Shown here: positions 23,723 to 31,274 of the stretch, in pieces
How the letters are laid out: the number at the start of each line of letters is the position of its first letter
How positions within the stretch are numbered: the stretch's first letter is position 1
Origin: SIG578 sp045655125
GTDB taxonomy: Bacteria > Bacillota > Clostridia > Oscillospirales > Ruminococcaceae
DNA: 32,217 nucleotides
NCBI GenBank assembly: GCA_045655125.1
Contig: JAZOOR010000065.1
Coordinates: 1-32,217 of the forward strand
Direction of reading: 5' to 3'
Program-made: the position numbers and the translations under genes
Notes under the pieces: generated by a model
What the model saw: the letters and a program-made list of their open reading frames with translations, nothing else
What the model was told of the DNA's origin: nothing
Databases searched by the model: none

Positions 23723-24295
23723 TTAAGCGCGAAAGATGACCGCATCATCTGTCATACTTTCCACCATGGCAAGACTTTCAATTTTGATGCCTTGGGCCCT
23801 GAGCTTGTCCCCGCCGCCCTGATAAACTTTTTCGATGGCGATTGCGCAGCCGCAGAGTGATGCACCTGCCTGATTTACTATGTCAATAAGACCGTTAAGC
23901 GCGCCTCCCACGGCAAGAAAATCGTCAACTATAAGGACGCTGTCATCTGGGGAAAGGAACTGCTTTTCAACAACCATATTATAGTAGTTTCCGTGTGTGT
24001 AGGAATGAACCCGCGAGCTGTAAACCTCGCCTGCAAGATTATTTGAAGCGTGTTTTTTCGCAAAAAGCACAGGAAGCTCCATAACAACGCCGAAAGCGGT
24101 TGCAATAGCGATACCCGACGCCTCAACTGTTAGAATTTTTGTAATTTTCTCTCCGTTAAAACGCCTTTTGACCTCGCGCCCCATTTCCATAAGCAGACCA
24201 ATATCAAGCTGATGGTTTAAGAAGCTGCCAACCTTAAGTATGTTGCCGGGGAAAACCAGCCCGTCTTTTTTTATGCGCTCTTTAAGAAGCTCCAT
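23723..24295 (-). CDS. xpt: Xanthine phosphoribosyltransferase
   Basis: A 190-residue enzyme that converts xanthine (and more weakly guanine) with PRPP to the nucleotide. The start MELLKERIKKDGL, the SFLNHQLD segment and KILTVEASGIAIATA match Xpt. The PRPP-binding loop is VLIVDDFLAVGGALNG near residue 125. I chose ATG 24295 (GAGGTGCATAT upstream), not the longer reading from 24334, which would begin inside the terminator of the leader. Together with the following BMP transporter genes it indicates a purine salvage operon. Confidence 0.93.
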   Translation of the reverse strand: MELLKERIKKDGLVFPGNILKVGSFLNHQLDIGLLMEMGREVKRRFNGEKITKILTVEASGIAIATAFGVVMELPVLFAKKHASNNLAGEVYSSRVHSYTHGNYYNMVVEKQFLSPDDSVLIVDDFLAVGGALNGLIDIVNQAGASLCGCAIAIEKVYQGGGDKLRAQGIKIESLAMVESMTDDAVIFRA

Positions 24296-24314
24296 ATATG
24301 CACCTCGGTATAAT

Positions 24315-24404
24315 AAAAAAGCAGACTTAGTCACCTTAAGTCTGGCTAAAAATCATTCGGACCATTTTAGCCGAAATGTGTAAAAACAAAATATCCAATT
24401 TAAT
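24315..24404 (-). promoter_or_regulatory. Attenuator-like leader of the xpt-BMP operon
   Basis: The transcript start is expected near 24404. At the end of the leader CAGACTTA and TAAGTCTG (24322-24329 with 24337-24344) form a hairpin followed by six T on the minus strand, a rho-independent terminator before the xpt start. Upstream, GGCTAAAA pairs with TTTTAGCC (24344-24351, 24365-24372), and CATTCGG pairs with CCGAAATG (24354-24360, 24371-24378); these two stems exclude each other. The architecture suggests ligand- or protein-controlled attenuation. The conserved core of the guanine riboswitch was not found, so the class is unknown. Confidence 0.65.
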
Positions 24405-24410
24405 AAAAAT

Positions 24411-24439
24411 ATTGTAGCATTTTGTAAATAAACTGTCAA
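24411..24439 (-). promoter_or_regulatory. SigA promoter of the xpt-BMP operon
   Basis: On the minus strand a perfect TTGACA, exactly 17 bases, then TACAAT. It is followed by an AT-rich start region and the attenuator-like leader. Confidence 0.88.
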
Positions 24440-24470
24440 TAAAAATATAGCAAAAATAACATAAAAAACA

Positions 24471-24500
24471 AAAAAGGCGCTTTTTTATGAAAGCGCCTTT
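24471..24500 (-). terminator. Terminator of the ABC exporter gene
   Basis: GGCGCTTT and AAAGCGCC pair around a short A/T loop, followed on the minus strand by TTTTTTGTTTTTT. It lies about 20 bases downstream of the exporter stop codon at 24519. Confidence 0.85.
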
Positions 24501-24518
24501 AAAGTGTGTGAAATAATA

Positions 24519-26441
24519 TTATTTTTCTGATGTATCCTCACTGTTTTGAGAAGCCTGATACCTTGCCGCCTGAGTTGAAAACAGCTTGTGGTATTTTCCG
24601 CCCAGTGCCATAAGCTCGCTGTGACTGCCCTTTTCAACAACACAGCCGTTTTCAAGAACTATAACCGTGTCTGCGGTGGTGGCGCTTGAAAGCCTGTGCG
24701 AAACGAAAATACTCGTTTTGCCTTTTCGGAGCCTGTCAAACTGAGTATATATTTCCTGCTCGGCAATGGCATCAAGAGATGCGGTAGGCTCGTCAAGAAT
24801 AAGTATATCAGCATCGGAATAGAAAGCCCTTGCAACAGAAAGCTTTTGCCACTGACCTACCGAAAGCTCGGTGCCGTCGTGCTCAAAATAACGGGTAAGA
24901 GGGGTATCATAGCTCTGAGGCAGTGACTCTATAAAGCTATCAGCTCCCGAATTGATTGCGGCTTGTTTAATGTTCTTTTTCAGTTTTTGCTCGGCAATAT
25001 TTCCAAATGCAATATTATCCCCGACGCTTTCGGCATACTTGCCAAAATCCTGGAATATAATTCCAAATAGCTTGTAAAGCTCACTAGTATCATACTCGCG
25101 AATGTCCCTGCCGTCTAAAAGAATAACACCATCGGTAGGGTCATACAGCCTTGTTAGCAGCTTTATAAGGGTGGTTTTTCCCGCGCCGTTGAGTCCAACA
25201 AGAGCAACCGTGCTGCCTGCCTCTATCACAAGGTCCATATTGCGTATGACATATGTCTTTGCTCCGGGATACTTAAAGGAAACATTTTTAAGCTCAAAGG
25301 TGTGACCGCAGCGGGTCTTAGGCATTAACGGCTCTGAACCGGTGGGAACAACCGTCTGTTTTTCTTTCATAAACAGTATCATATTGTCTATGAAGAGCGA
25401 GCCTTCGTATATGGTTGAGGAAACGCTTATAATTGCGGACAGAGATGCGGAAATTGAGTTAAGAGCGCCTGTGTAGAGCGCATAATCGCCGATTTGGGTG
25501 ATGTTTGTGGCTATCATATAATAAAGAATGATGTTCATAGCTGTTGTGAGCAGCGAGAGCAGAATGTGATATGCGTGCTCCTGCCAGATAAGCTTTTTCA
25601 GACCCTTAAAATAGCCTGTGAAAACATCGGTGTACTTTCCGATTAGTAAGTCAGCAAGATTAAACAGCCTGACCTCCTTAACCATATCCTTGTTGACAAG
25701 CAGGTCGCTGTAATATGTCATTTTGCGTCTGTCTTTAGAACGGCGGAACATGAAATTAAAATTTTTCCTTCTGAAATGAAAGGTGACGGCCGCATTAACA
25801 AGGGTAAGGCACAGAAAGGCTATGAAAAACAGCGTTCCCGAGTAGTGAAGCTTGCTCAGTATTGCTGTAAGCGCGGTAAAATAGCTGAGCATTGAAATTA
25901 TCTTTGAAAAAAGGTCAAAGGTGGAACGCAAAATTGTAACAGGCCGTCCACCTGCCTCACGGTTTGCGTTTTCAAGTCTCTCGTAAAAATCGGGCATATC
26001 AAAGGAGGCTAAATCGATGCTTTTTGCCTTGTTCATTATTTTAAGCCGCACGTGACTTGTAACAGACTCGCCCGTAATGCGAATGAGCATATTGTAAATT
26101 CCGCTTGTCAGGGTGTTTAAGAAAAGATACCCGAACTGAAATAGGAGGGGAGTAACAAGACTTACCTCGGCGGTAAAGCTTTTAACAATACTATCAAGAA
26201 GATGTGCCGAAATCATTGTTCCGACAAGCGGCATTACTCCGTTGTAAACCGCCATTAAAACCATAAAGAAAAGAAGCCAGGGCTGTGTTTCCCAAACTAA
26301 TTTGAATATGTAAAACAGCCTGTAAACAGTTCCGCCCACCGTCTTTTTAATGTAAGAGGGAAGCTCTTTGAGATTTTTAGGTTTAGGAACTTTAAATCTA
26401 TCATTCATTTCGCTGGGCGGCGGCCCATATCTGTTTTGCAT
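24519..26441 (-). CDS. ABC exporter with fused membrane and ATPase domains
   Basis: A 640-residue half-transporter from MQNRYGPPPS. The membrane domain has six helices, about residues 55-330 (PWLLFFMVLMAVYNGVMPLVGT onward). The ATPase domain follows with Walker A GLNGAGKTTL, a Q-loop IIFQDFGKY, signature LSVGQWQKLSVARAF and Walker B ILILDEPTASLD, plus the H-loop FVSHRL. The signature has V in place of the usual second G (LSVGQ rather than LSGGQ), seen in some lipid or peptide exporters. Likely a homodimer, as there is no partner half-transporter next door. Substrate unknown. The ATG at 26441 is preferred to upstream GTG codons at 26450-26453, as the transcript starts only about 10 bases upstream of those. 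Confidence 0.9.
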   Translation of the reverse strand: MQNRYGPPPSEMNDRFKVPKPKNLKELPSYIKKTVGGTVYRLFYIFKLVWETQPWLLFFMVLMAVYNGVMPLVGTMISAHLLDSIVKSFTAEVSLVTPLLFQFGYLFLNTLTSGIYNMLIRITGESVTSHVRLKIMNKAKSIDLASFDMPDFYERLENANREAGGRPVTILRSTFDLFSKIISMLSYFTALTAILSKLHYSGTLFFIAFLCLTLVNAAVTFHFRRKNFNFMFRRSKDRRKMTYYSDLLVNKDMVKEVRLFNLADLLIGKYTDVFTGYFKGLKKLIWQEHAYHILLSLLTTAMNIILYYMIATNITQIGDYALYTGALNSISASLSAIISVSSTIYEGSLFIDNMILFMKEKQTVVPTGSEPLMPKTRCGHTFELKNVSFKYPGAKTYVIRNMDLVIEAGSTVALVGLNGAGKTTLIKLLTRLYDPTDGVILLDGRDIREYDTSELYKLFGIIFQDFGKYAESVGDNIAFGNIAEQKLKKNIKQAAINSGADSFIESLPQSYDTPLTRYFEHDGTELSVGQWQKLSVARAFYSDADILILDEPTASLDAIAEQEIYTQFDRLRKGKTSIFVSHRLSSATTADTVIVLENGCVVEKGSHSELMALGGKYHKLFSTQAARYQASQNSEDTSEK

Positions 26442-26466
26442 AAATTTCACCACTTTCTTTTTCTTA

Positions 26467-26495
26467 ATTGTAAATCAAAAATAGCGCCAAATCAA
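26467..26495 (-). promoter_or_regulatory. SigA promoter of the ABC exporter
   Basis: On the minus strand TTGATT, 17 bases, TACAAT. It is back-to-back with the mntP promoter, in a 140-base divergent gap. Confidence 0.7.
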
Positions 26496-26514
26496 TAGAA
26501 AAAAGAAAAAACAT

Positions 26515-26543
26515 TTGACACCATATATTGTGTATGCTAAAAT
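26515..26543 (+). promoter_or_regulatory. SigA promoter of mntP
   Basis: A perfect TTGACA, then CCATATATTGTGTATGC (17 bases), then TAAAAT. The predicted transcript starts near 26550, only about 30 bases before the mntP start codon. Confidence 0.85.
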
Positions 26544-26581
26544 TAAACTCCTTTGAAAAACAAAAGCAGGGGGGGAAGAAA

Positions 26582-27166
26582 ATGAATTTAACCTTCACAT
26601 TATTTTTTAATAGTGTCCTTTTAGGAGTAGGACTTGCTATGGATGCCTTCTCAGTCTCTCTTGCAAACGGTCTTAATGAGCCTTGTATGAAAAAGCGAAA
26701 AATGTGCGCTGTTGCGGGAATGTTTGCCTTCTTTCAGGCGCTTATGCCTGTGCTTGGCTGGATTTGTATTAAGACAATCAGCAAGTATTTTGAAGCCTTT
26801 GAAAAAATGGTGCCGTACATAGCTCTTGCGCTGCTTTCATATATTGGCGGAAAAATGCTGTATGAGGGCATAAAAAACAAGGATAACTGCGATGAAAAAT
26901 CTGTGGTAGGATTTGTAGCATTGATAGTTCAGGGAATAGCAACCTCGATAGATGCCCTTTCGGCAGGTCTTGCGTTTGAGGAATATGTATGGCAGGAGGC
27001 TCTGACTGCGGCGCTTTTGATTGCAGCGGTTACATTTGTTATTTGCCTTGTAGGAATTATAATCGGCAGAAAGGCGGGCACCTGCCTTGCAGGAAAAGCA
27101 GGAATTTTGGGCGGCATCATTTTGATTTTCATCGGCCTTGAAATTTTCATTACAAGTTTTTTCTAA
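26582..27166 (+). CDS. mntP: Manganese efflux pump MntP
   Basis: A 194-residue membrane protein from MNLTFTLFF with six hydrophobic helices. The duplicated DUF204 signature is plain: GLAMDAFSVSLANG (D21) in the first half and GIATSIDALSAGLAF in the second, with the aspartates that coordinate Mn(II). Length is normal. I chose ATG 26582 behind AGGGGGGGAAG; the longer reading from 26528 lies upstream of the transcription start. It has no visible Mn-sensing riboswitch in its short leader. Confidence 0.93.
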   Translation: MNLTFTLFFNSVLLGVGLAMDAFSVSLANGLNEPCMKKRKMCAVAGMFAFFQALMPVLGWICIKTISKYFEAFEKMVPYIALALLSYIGGKMLYEGIKNKDNCDEKSVVGFVALIVQGIATSIDALSAGLAFEEYVWQEALTAALLIAAVTFVICLVGIIIGRKAGTCLAGKAGILGGIILIFIGLEIFITSFF

Positions 27167-27181
27167 ACAAAATAAAAAAGA

Positions 27182-27213
27182 AAAAACGGAGCGGAAATTT
27201 CCGCTCCGTTTTT
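27182..27213. terminator. Bidirectional-type terminator after mntP
   Basis: AAAACGGAGCGGAAA and TTTCCGCTCCGTTTTT form a near-perfect palindrome with a T-run on the plus strand. Confidence 0.9.
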
Positions 27214-27293
27214 ATGTTTTTTTAAATTAAGTGCAGAAAAACAACATTAATGGATTTATTCTATAATTTTATTAAAAAACGCACAAATTTATC

Positions 27294-27322
27294 TTGATAT
27301 TAAATGAAAAAGGTGATAAAAT
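27294..27322 (+). promoter_or_regulatory. SigA promoter of the esterase gene
   Basis: TTGATA, 17 bases, TAAAAT. The leader is about 100 bases long. It contains an AT-rich inverted repeat at 27357-27376 and a small TGGG...CCCA stem at 27381-27394. These could be regulatory, but the composition is AT-rich and chance pairing is easy. Confidence 0.65.
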
Positions 27323-27426
27323 CATATTGCTTATGTAGGTTTCTTTAACTACTTTATTTTTTAAGCTTTTAAAAAACTATTGGGCTTGTTCCCAGAGAAT
27401 ATAAATTAACATAAAGGAGAAGAATT

Positions 27427-28221
27427 ATGGACGTTATTATTTTTGGCGGACAAAGTAATATGCAGGGACAGTGTGAGAGACTGACATCAACAGATGTGGT
27501 TTCAAACGCATTTGAGTATAGATTTCTTGAGGATGAAATTATTCCTCTGAGAAATCCTGTAGGAGAGGTTATAAAAAACGACTACACCAAGGGTAAGGGA
27601 AGACAGCCTGGAGAGAGTATTCCGCTGTGGATTGCTGAGCACTTAACAGGTGCTTCCAGTCAGGGATTTACAAATATGGTGCCTGAATTCTGCCGAGTTT
27701 ACACAGAAAAAACAGGCAAAAAGGTGCTTGCAGTTCATATTGCAAAAGGCAGCACACAGATATCTGAGTGGACTCCGGGAAGCCGCGGCTATGATATTCT
27801 TTTCAAAAAGGCCACTGCCGCCCTCAAAAAAATAAAGGCACAGGAGAATATTGAGAGAATACTCTTTGTATGGCTTCAGGGCGAAAGCGATGCTGTAGAG
27901 GGCAATAGCAAGGATTATTACAAGCAGAAAATCGTAGAACTGAATAATGCGCTTAAAAAAGATGTTGGAATTGAGAAATTCGGCGTTATCCGTGTCGGAC
28001 GATTTACTAAGGATGAAAGAGATTTCGAAATCATCTCTGCGCAGGACGAGATTTGTGCTGAGAATGATGACTTTGTTATGCTTACCGACATAGCAATTAA
28101 GCTTAATGAGCAGCCCGAGTATATGAATCCCAATGTAAAGGGACACTATTCGGCTTTAGGTCTTGAAAAGCTGGGAAGAGAGGCAGGAGCTGCCCTCGCC
28201 GAGTTTAGACTGAGCCTGTAA
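27427..28221 (+). CDS. Sialate O-acetylesterase-like SGNH hydrolase
   Basis: A 264-residue SGNH-fold esterase of the SASA/DUF303 type. The nucleophile block IIFGGQSNMQGQ has Ser10, a second block WLQGESDA carries the conserved Glu, and the late GHYSALGLEKLG supplies His. Members remove acetyl groups from sialic acids or plant polysaccharides. There is no signal peptide, so it should act in the cytoplasm on an imported substrate. AAAGGAGAAG precedes the ATG. It is a single-gene unit with its own promoter and terminator. Confidence 0.85.
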   Translation: MDVIIFGGQSNMQGQCERLTSTDVVSNAFEYRFLEDEIIPLRNPVGEVIKNDYTKGKGRQPGESIPLWIAEHLTGASSQGFTNMVPEFCRVYTEKTGKKVLAVHIAKGSTQISEWTPGSRGYDILFKKATAALKKIKAQENIERILFVWLQGESDAVEGNSKDYYKQKIVELNNALKKDVGIEKFGVIRVGRFTKDERDFEIISAQDEICAENDDFVMLTDIAIKLNEQPEYMNPNVKGHYSALGLEKLGREAGAALAEFRLSL

Positions 28222-28229
28222 AAAATTAA

Positions 28230-28256
28230 AGCGAGGTGAATTTCACCTCGCTTTTT
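28230..28256 (+). terminator. Terminator of the esterase gene
   Basis: AGCGAGGTGAA and TTCACCTCGCT form a perfect 11-bp stem followed by TTTTTCTTT. Confidence 0.9.
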
Positions 28257-28263
28257 CTTTGTT

Positions 28264-28380
28264 TTAGACAAGATCCATTGCAATTTCTGCCAGAAGTGCA
28301 ACGATAACAACCAGTGCTGGAATTTGCCTTTAGGGCGACTTGGTTTTTGCCGTTTTCAATAGCCTCTCTTTTTTTAAAAT
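28264..28380 (-). pseudogene. Possible remnant of a small membrane protein gene
   Basis: On the minus strand one frame reads REAIENGKNQVALKAN and then shifts into IPALVVIVALLAEIAMDLV followed by a stop at 28264. Together they look like the C-terminus of a membrane protein broken by a frameshift. There is no start codon with a ribosome binding site, and an in-frame stop precedes the hydrophobic part. The 310-base gap between genes holds only this, a terminator and the promoter/operator of the next operon. Assignment is weak; chance hydrophobic translation is possible. Confidence 0.3.
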
Positions 28381-28452
28381 CTGATGAATTCCGCCTTACG
28401 AGAATTGCCCTGAAACCATTGTAGCATCTACCTTAAAAAAGTTCAATATCTA

Positions 28453-28481
28453 TTGACATCGCATAGCGCAAAAGGTATAAT
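28453..28481 (+). promoter_or_regulatory. Perfect consensus SigA promoter of the sugar-acid operon
   Basis: TTGACA, exactly 17 bases, TATAAT: a full consensus match. The operator just downstream suggests the promoter is strong and is normally held off. Confidence 0.9.
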
Positions 28482-28491
28482 TACTATATTA

Positions 28492-28507
28492 GCGTAATCG
28501 ATTACGC
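28492..28507 (+). promoter_or_regulatory. LacI-family operator
   Basis: GCGTAATCGATTACGC is a perfect 16-bp palindrome with a central CG, the form recognised by LacI/GalR repressors. It starts about 4 bases after the predicted transcription start, so a bound protein would block initiation or elongation. No LacI-type gene is inside the window. Confidence 0.85.
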
Positions 28508-28530
28508 ACATTGAAAAGAGGTGTTATATT

Positions 28531-29259
28531 GTGGCTAAAAACACACTAAAGCTTACCTTTGCAGGTCAGGCAGGTTTCATTCTGCAGACTGAGAATGGTT
28601 ATAGAATAGGAACAGACCTATATTTGTCAGATTGCTGCAGTAGATATTTTGGTCTTAAAAGGCTGATGCCTTATGTGTTTAATCCGTCTCAGATGGAGCT
28701 TGATTTGCTTATAGCAACCCACGCACATTACGACCATTTTGACCCTGATAGCATTCCGCTCATTTTAAGCAATAACAAAACCGAGCTTTTATGTGCTACC
28801 GACTGCAAGGAGGAAACCGAAAAGCTAAACCTCGACCAAAGCCGTATTACATATTTAAAGGTGGGCGACATTTTTGAAAATGCCGACGTTAAAATAACGG
28901 CCATGCCCTGCGACCACGGTGATGAAGCTCCCGAGGCCATCGGTCTTTTAATAGAGGCTGACGGCAGACGCATTTATATAGCGGGCGACACCTGCTTTAG
29001 AGAGGATACCCTCACAAGAGAGGAGCTTTCGGGTGTAGACGTATTTATTATGCCCATTAACGGCGCTTTTGGAAACCTAAACGAAACAGAGGGAGCAAAG
29101 GCGGCGGGTATTATAAAGGCAAAGCTCACCATTCCCTGCCATTATTGGAATTTTGCCGAGCATTTTGGTAGCCCTCATCTGTTTATGCAGCAAATGGACG
29201 AAAAATATCCCGATTTGAAATATAACCTTATGCGTGTGGGAGAAACGATAGAATTATGA
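28531..29259 (+). CDS. MBL-fold metallohydrolase, UlaG-like lactonase candidate
   Basis: A 242-residue metallo-beta-lactamase fold protein. The HxHxDH motif is H64-A-H66-Y-D68-H69 and further ligands follow in CDHGDEAP, AGDTCF and PCHYWNF. It resembles UlaG, the L-ascorbate-6-phosphate lactonase, in size and spacing. In this operon a sugar-lactone hydrolase would fit. Starts at GTG 28531 behind AAAAGAGGTG. It is the first gene of the operon and overlaps the next by ATGA. Confidence 0.75.
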   Translation: MAKNTLKLTFAGQAGFILQTENGYRIGTDLYLSDCCSRYFGLKRLMPYVFNPSQMELDLLIATHAHYDHFDPDSIPLILSNNKTELLCATDCKEETEKLNLDQSRITYLKVGDIFENADVKITAMPCDHGDEAPEAIGLLIEADGRRIYIAGDTCFREDTLTREELSGVDVFIMPINGAFGNLNETEGAKAAGIIKAKLTIPCHYWNFAEHFGSPHLFMQQMDEKYPDLKYNLMRVGETIEL

Positions 29260-30122
29260 TAAAAGAAACCTTTTATAAAGACAGACCGGCGATAGAAATA
29301 GGCTGTGATGAATTTTCAGCCGTGTTTTTGCCGCTTGACGGCGCAAAGCTCGCTTCCTTTAAAGGTATAGAAGGTGATGAGTTCTTGCTGCAGACAGAGG
29401 GCGAAAAATACCGCCGTCTTGACCTTGACGGGAGCTTTGAAAAAAGCGAATGCAGCGGCTTTGACGATATGTTTCCCGCCATTGATCCCTGCGTCATAAA
29501 CGGACTCCATTATCTTGATCACGGAGAGGTTTGCCGACGTGAGCATAGTGTAGAGATAGAGGGAAATAAGGTCACGTTTTCCTGCACCCTGCCTATCCTT
29601 AACATTTTTTTCAAAAAGACTGCCTATTGTGAAAATGGTGCTCTTTTAATTGAGTATAGTATTGAGAATAACAATAACTTTGATTTCCCGTATGTATGGG
29701 CGGCACATATGATGCTCAAGGGTGAAGAGGGAGCCTATGCGTTCAGCAATTTCCCGTTAGACGCACCCAAAACATTTTTGTCGGGCGATCCCGATAAAAA
29801 TGCCCCCCACATACTTCCCTCAAAGGGTAGCAAAAGACATTATAAGTATTATTATAATGAAGCGAAATCGCCCCTAAAATGCGGAATGGTTTACCCTAAA
29901 AGTGGTGCTGAGGTAACGGTAGAGATTGATAACGACACCGTAAAATATCTCGGCTTCTGGGTAAATCCGGGTGACCTTAATGGTGCATACACCGTGGCTG
30001 TAGAGCCTTGCACAGCACCCTTTGATAATCCCATAAAGGCCCAAAAGGTAAACGCAGCCTCATACATAAAGGCACACCAGAAGGCAGAGTTTACTCTGAA
30101 ATTATCTTACAAAAAAATTTAA
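29256..30122 (+). CDS. Aldose 1-epimerase-like mutarotase
   Basis: A 288-residue galactose-mutarotase-fold protein. Typical features are FLPLDGAKLASFKG near the N-terminus, FDDMFPAIDP and HGEVCRREHSVE around residues 70-100 with a candidate catalytic histidine, and WAAHMMLKGEEG and VAVEPCTAPFDNP near the end, where the glutamate is the usual base. The family interconverts alpha and beta forms of sugars. The ATG overlaps the previous stop. Substrate unknown. Confidence 0.8.
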   Translation: MIKETFYKDRPAIEIGCDEFSAVFLPLDGAKLASFKGIEGDEFLLQTEGEKYRRLDLDGSFEKSECSGFDDMFPAIDPCVINGLHYLDHGEVCRREHSVEIEGNKVTFSCTLPILNIFFKKTAYCENGALLIEYSIENNNNFDFPYVWAAHMMLKGEEGAYAFSNFPLDAPKTFLSGDPDKNAPHILPSKGSKRHYKYYYNEAKSPLKCGMVYPKSGAEVTVEIDNDTVKYLGFWVNPGDLNGAYTVAVEPCTAPFDNPIKAQKVNAASYIKAHQKAEFTLKLSYKKI

Positions 30123-30152
30123 AATGCTTATAAAGCTTTAAGGAGGACAAAA

Positions 30153-31274
30153 ATGAAAATTACAGACGTACGCACAATGATTTTAAGACAGAACAAAATT
30201 GAGATGATTGGTGACGGCAGTCAGGATACTGTTGTTATCGTAGTCGAAACAGATGCAGGTATCAGCGGTGTGGGTGAGGTAGACTCCGCACCTTATGTTG
30301 TTAAGACTATTGTTGATACCCCTGCCTCTCATATGGCTTGTATGGGACTTCGTGAAGTTCTTATCGGCGAGGATCCTTTAGATGTAGAGCGCCTTTGGAG
30401 AAAAATGTATGACAAGAGCATTTACTATGGCCGCCGCAGCGCAGTTATTCACGCCATGAGCGGTATCGATATTGCTCTTTGGGATATTATCGGCAAATAT
30501 TATAATGTTCCTACCGCCAAGGCACTCGGCGGCAGCTATAGAGATAAAATTCAGGCATATTGCAGCGTTTTAATGCCCGAGACTGAGGATGAGGTTTTCC
30601 GCCTTGTAGAGCAGCATCAGGGCAAGGGCTACAAGGGTTTTAAATTTGGCTGGGGCGGCCTCGGTCAGAGCTTTGAAAAGGATATCCGTCTTGTCAAAGC
30701 TGCTCGTAAAGCTATCGGTGACGATGCTCACCTTATGATAGATATCGCTATGCGCTGGACAGATGTTAAGGGCGCTATCAATACTGCAAAGGCATTTGAG
30801 GATGAAAATGTATTCTGGATTGAGGAGCCTTTCCATCCCGATAACCTTGATGGTTATTCCCGCATTAACCGCGCTACCAGTGTTCACATTTCCGGCGGTG
30901 AGGAAATCGGTACCATTCACGAGTTCCGTGAGCTTCTCAGCCGCGGCTGTGTTGACATTGTTCAGCCTGACCTCAGCCGTTGCGGCGGTCTTACCATTGC
31001 GCGTAAGCTCATTGATTTAGCAGAAGAATATAACACAATTATTATTCCTCACGCATTCAAAACCAACATTCTGATGTCGGCAACACTGCAGTATATTGCA
31101 ACCCTGCCTAATGTCTGGTATCAGGAGTTCTGCGAGCAGGATACAATTCTCAGACAGACACTTACATCGCCCCTCTTTAGCATTGACCCAGAGGGCTATG
31201 TACATATACCGCAGACACCCGGTATTGGTGTAACATTAAATCAGGATGCTGTAGAAAGGTTCAGAGTAGAATGA
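30153..31274 (+). CDS. Enolase-superfamily sugar-acid dehydratase (MR/MLE family)
   Basis: A 373-residue mandelate racemase/muconate lactonizing enzyme family protein. The N-terminal capping domain covers about residues 1-125. The barrel domain shows the lysine strand GFKFGWGG and metal ligands in MIDIAMRW (Asp), WIEEPFHPDN (Glu) and SGGEEIG (Glu). The dyad aspartate is in QPDLSRCGG and the catalytic histidine in IIPHAFKTNI. This is the layout of acid-sugar dehydratases, which make 2-keto-3-deoxy acids. The exact substrate (galactonate, gluconate, fuconate, rhamnonate or other) cannot be read off. A strong AAGGAGGAC lies before the ATG. Confidence 0.88.
   Translation: MKITDVRTMILRQNKIEMIGDGSQDTVVIVVETDAGISGVGEVDSAPYVVKTIVDTPASHMACMGLREVLIGEDPLDVERLWRKMYDKSIYYGRRSAVIHAMSGIDIALWDIIGKYYNVPTAKALGGSYRDKIQAYCSVLMPETEDEVFRLVEQHQGKGYKGFKFGWGGLGQSFEKDIRLVKAARKAIGDDAHLMIDIAMRWTDVKGAINTAKAFEDENVFWIEEPFHPDNLDGYSRINRATSVHISGGEEIGTIHEFRELLSRGCVDIVQPDLSRCGGLTIARKLIDLAEEYNTIIIPHAFKTNILMSATLQYIATLPNVWYQEFCEQDTILRQTLTSPLFSIDPEGYVHIPQTPGIGVTLNQDAVERFRVE

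Noticed and set aside
24315..24404. Canonical guanine riboswitch before xpt
   Set aside because: The conserved loop and junction sequences of the purine aptamer are not present, although a terminator and alternative stems are.
26544..26581. Mn-sensing yybP-ykoY riboswitch before mntP
   Set aside because: The leader between the promoter and the start codon is only about 30 bases, too short for that riboswitch.
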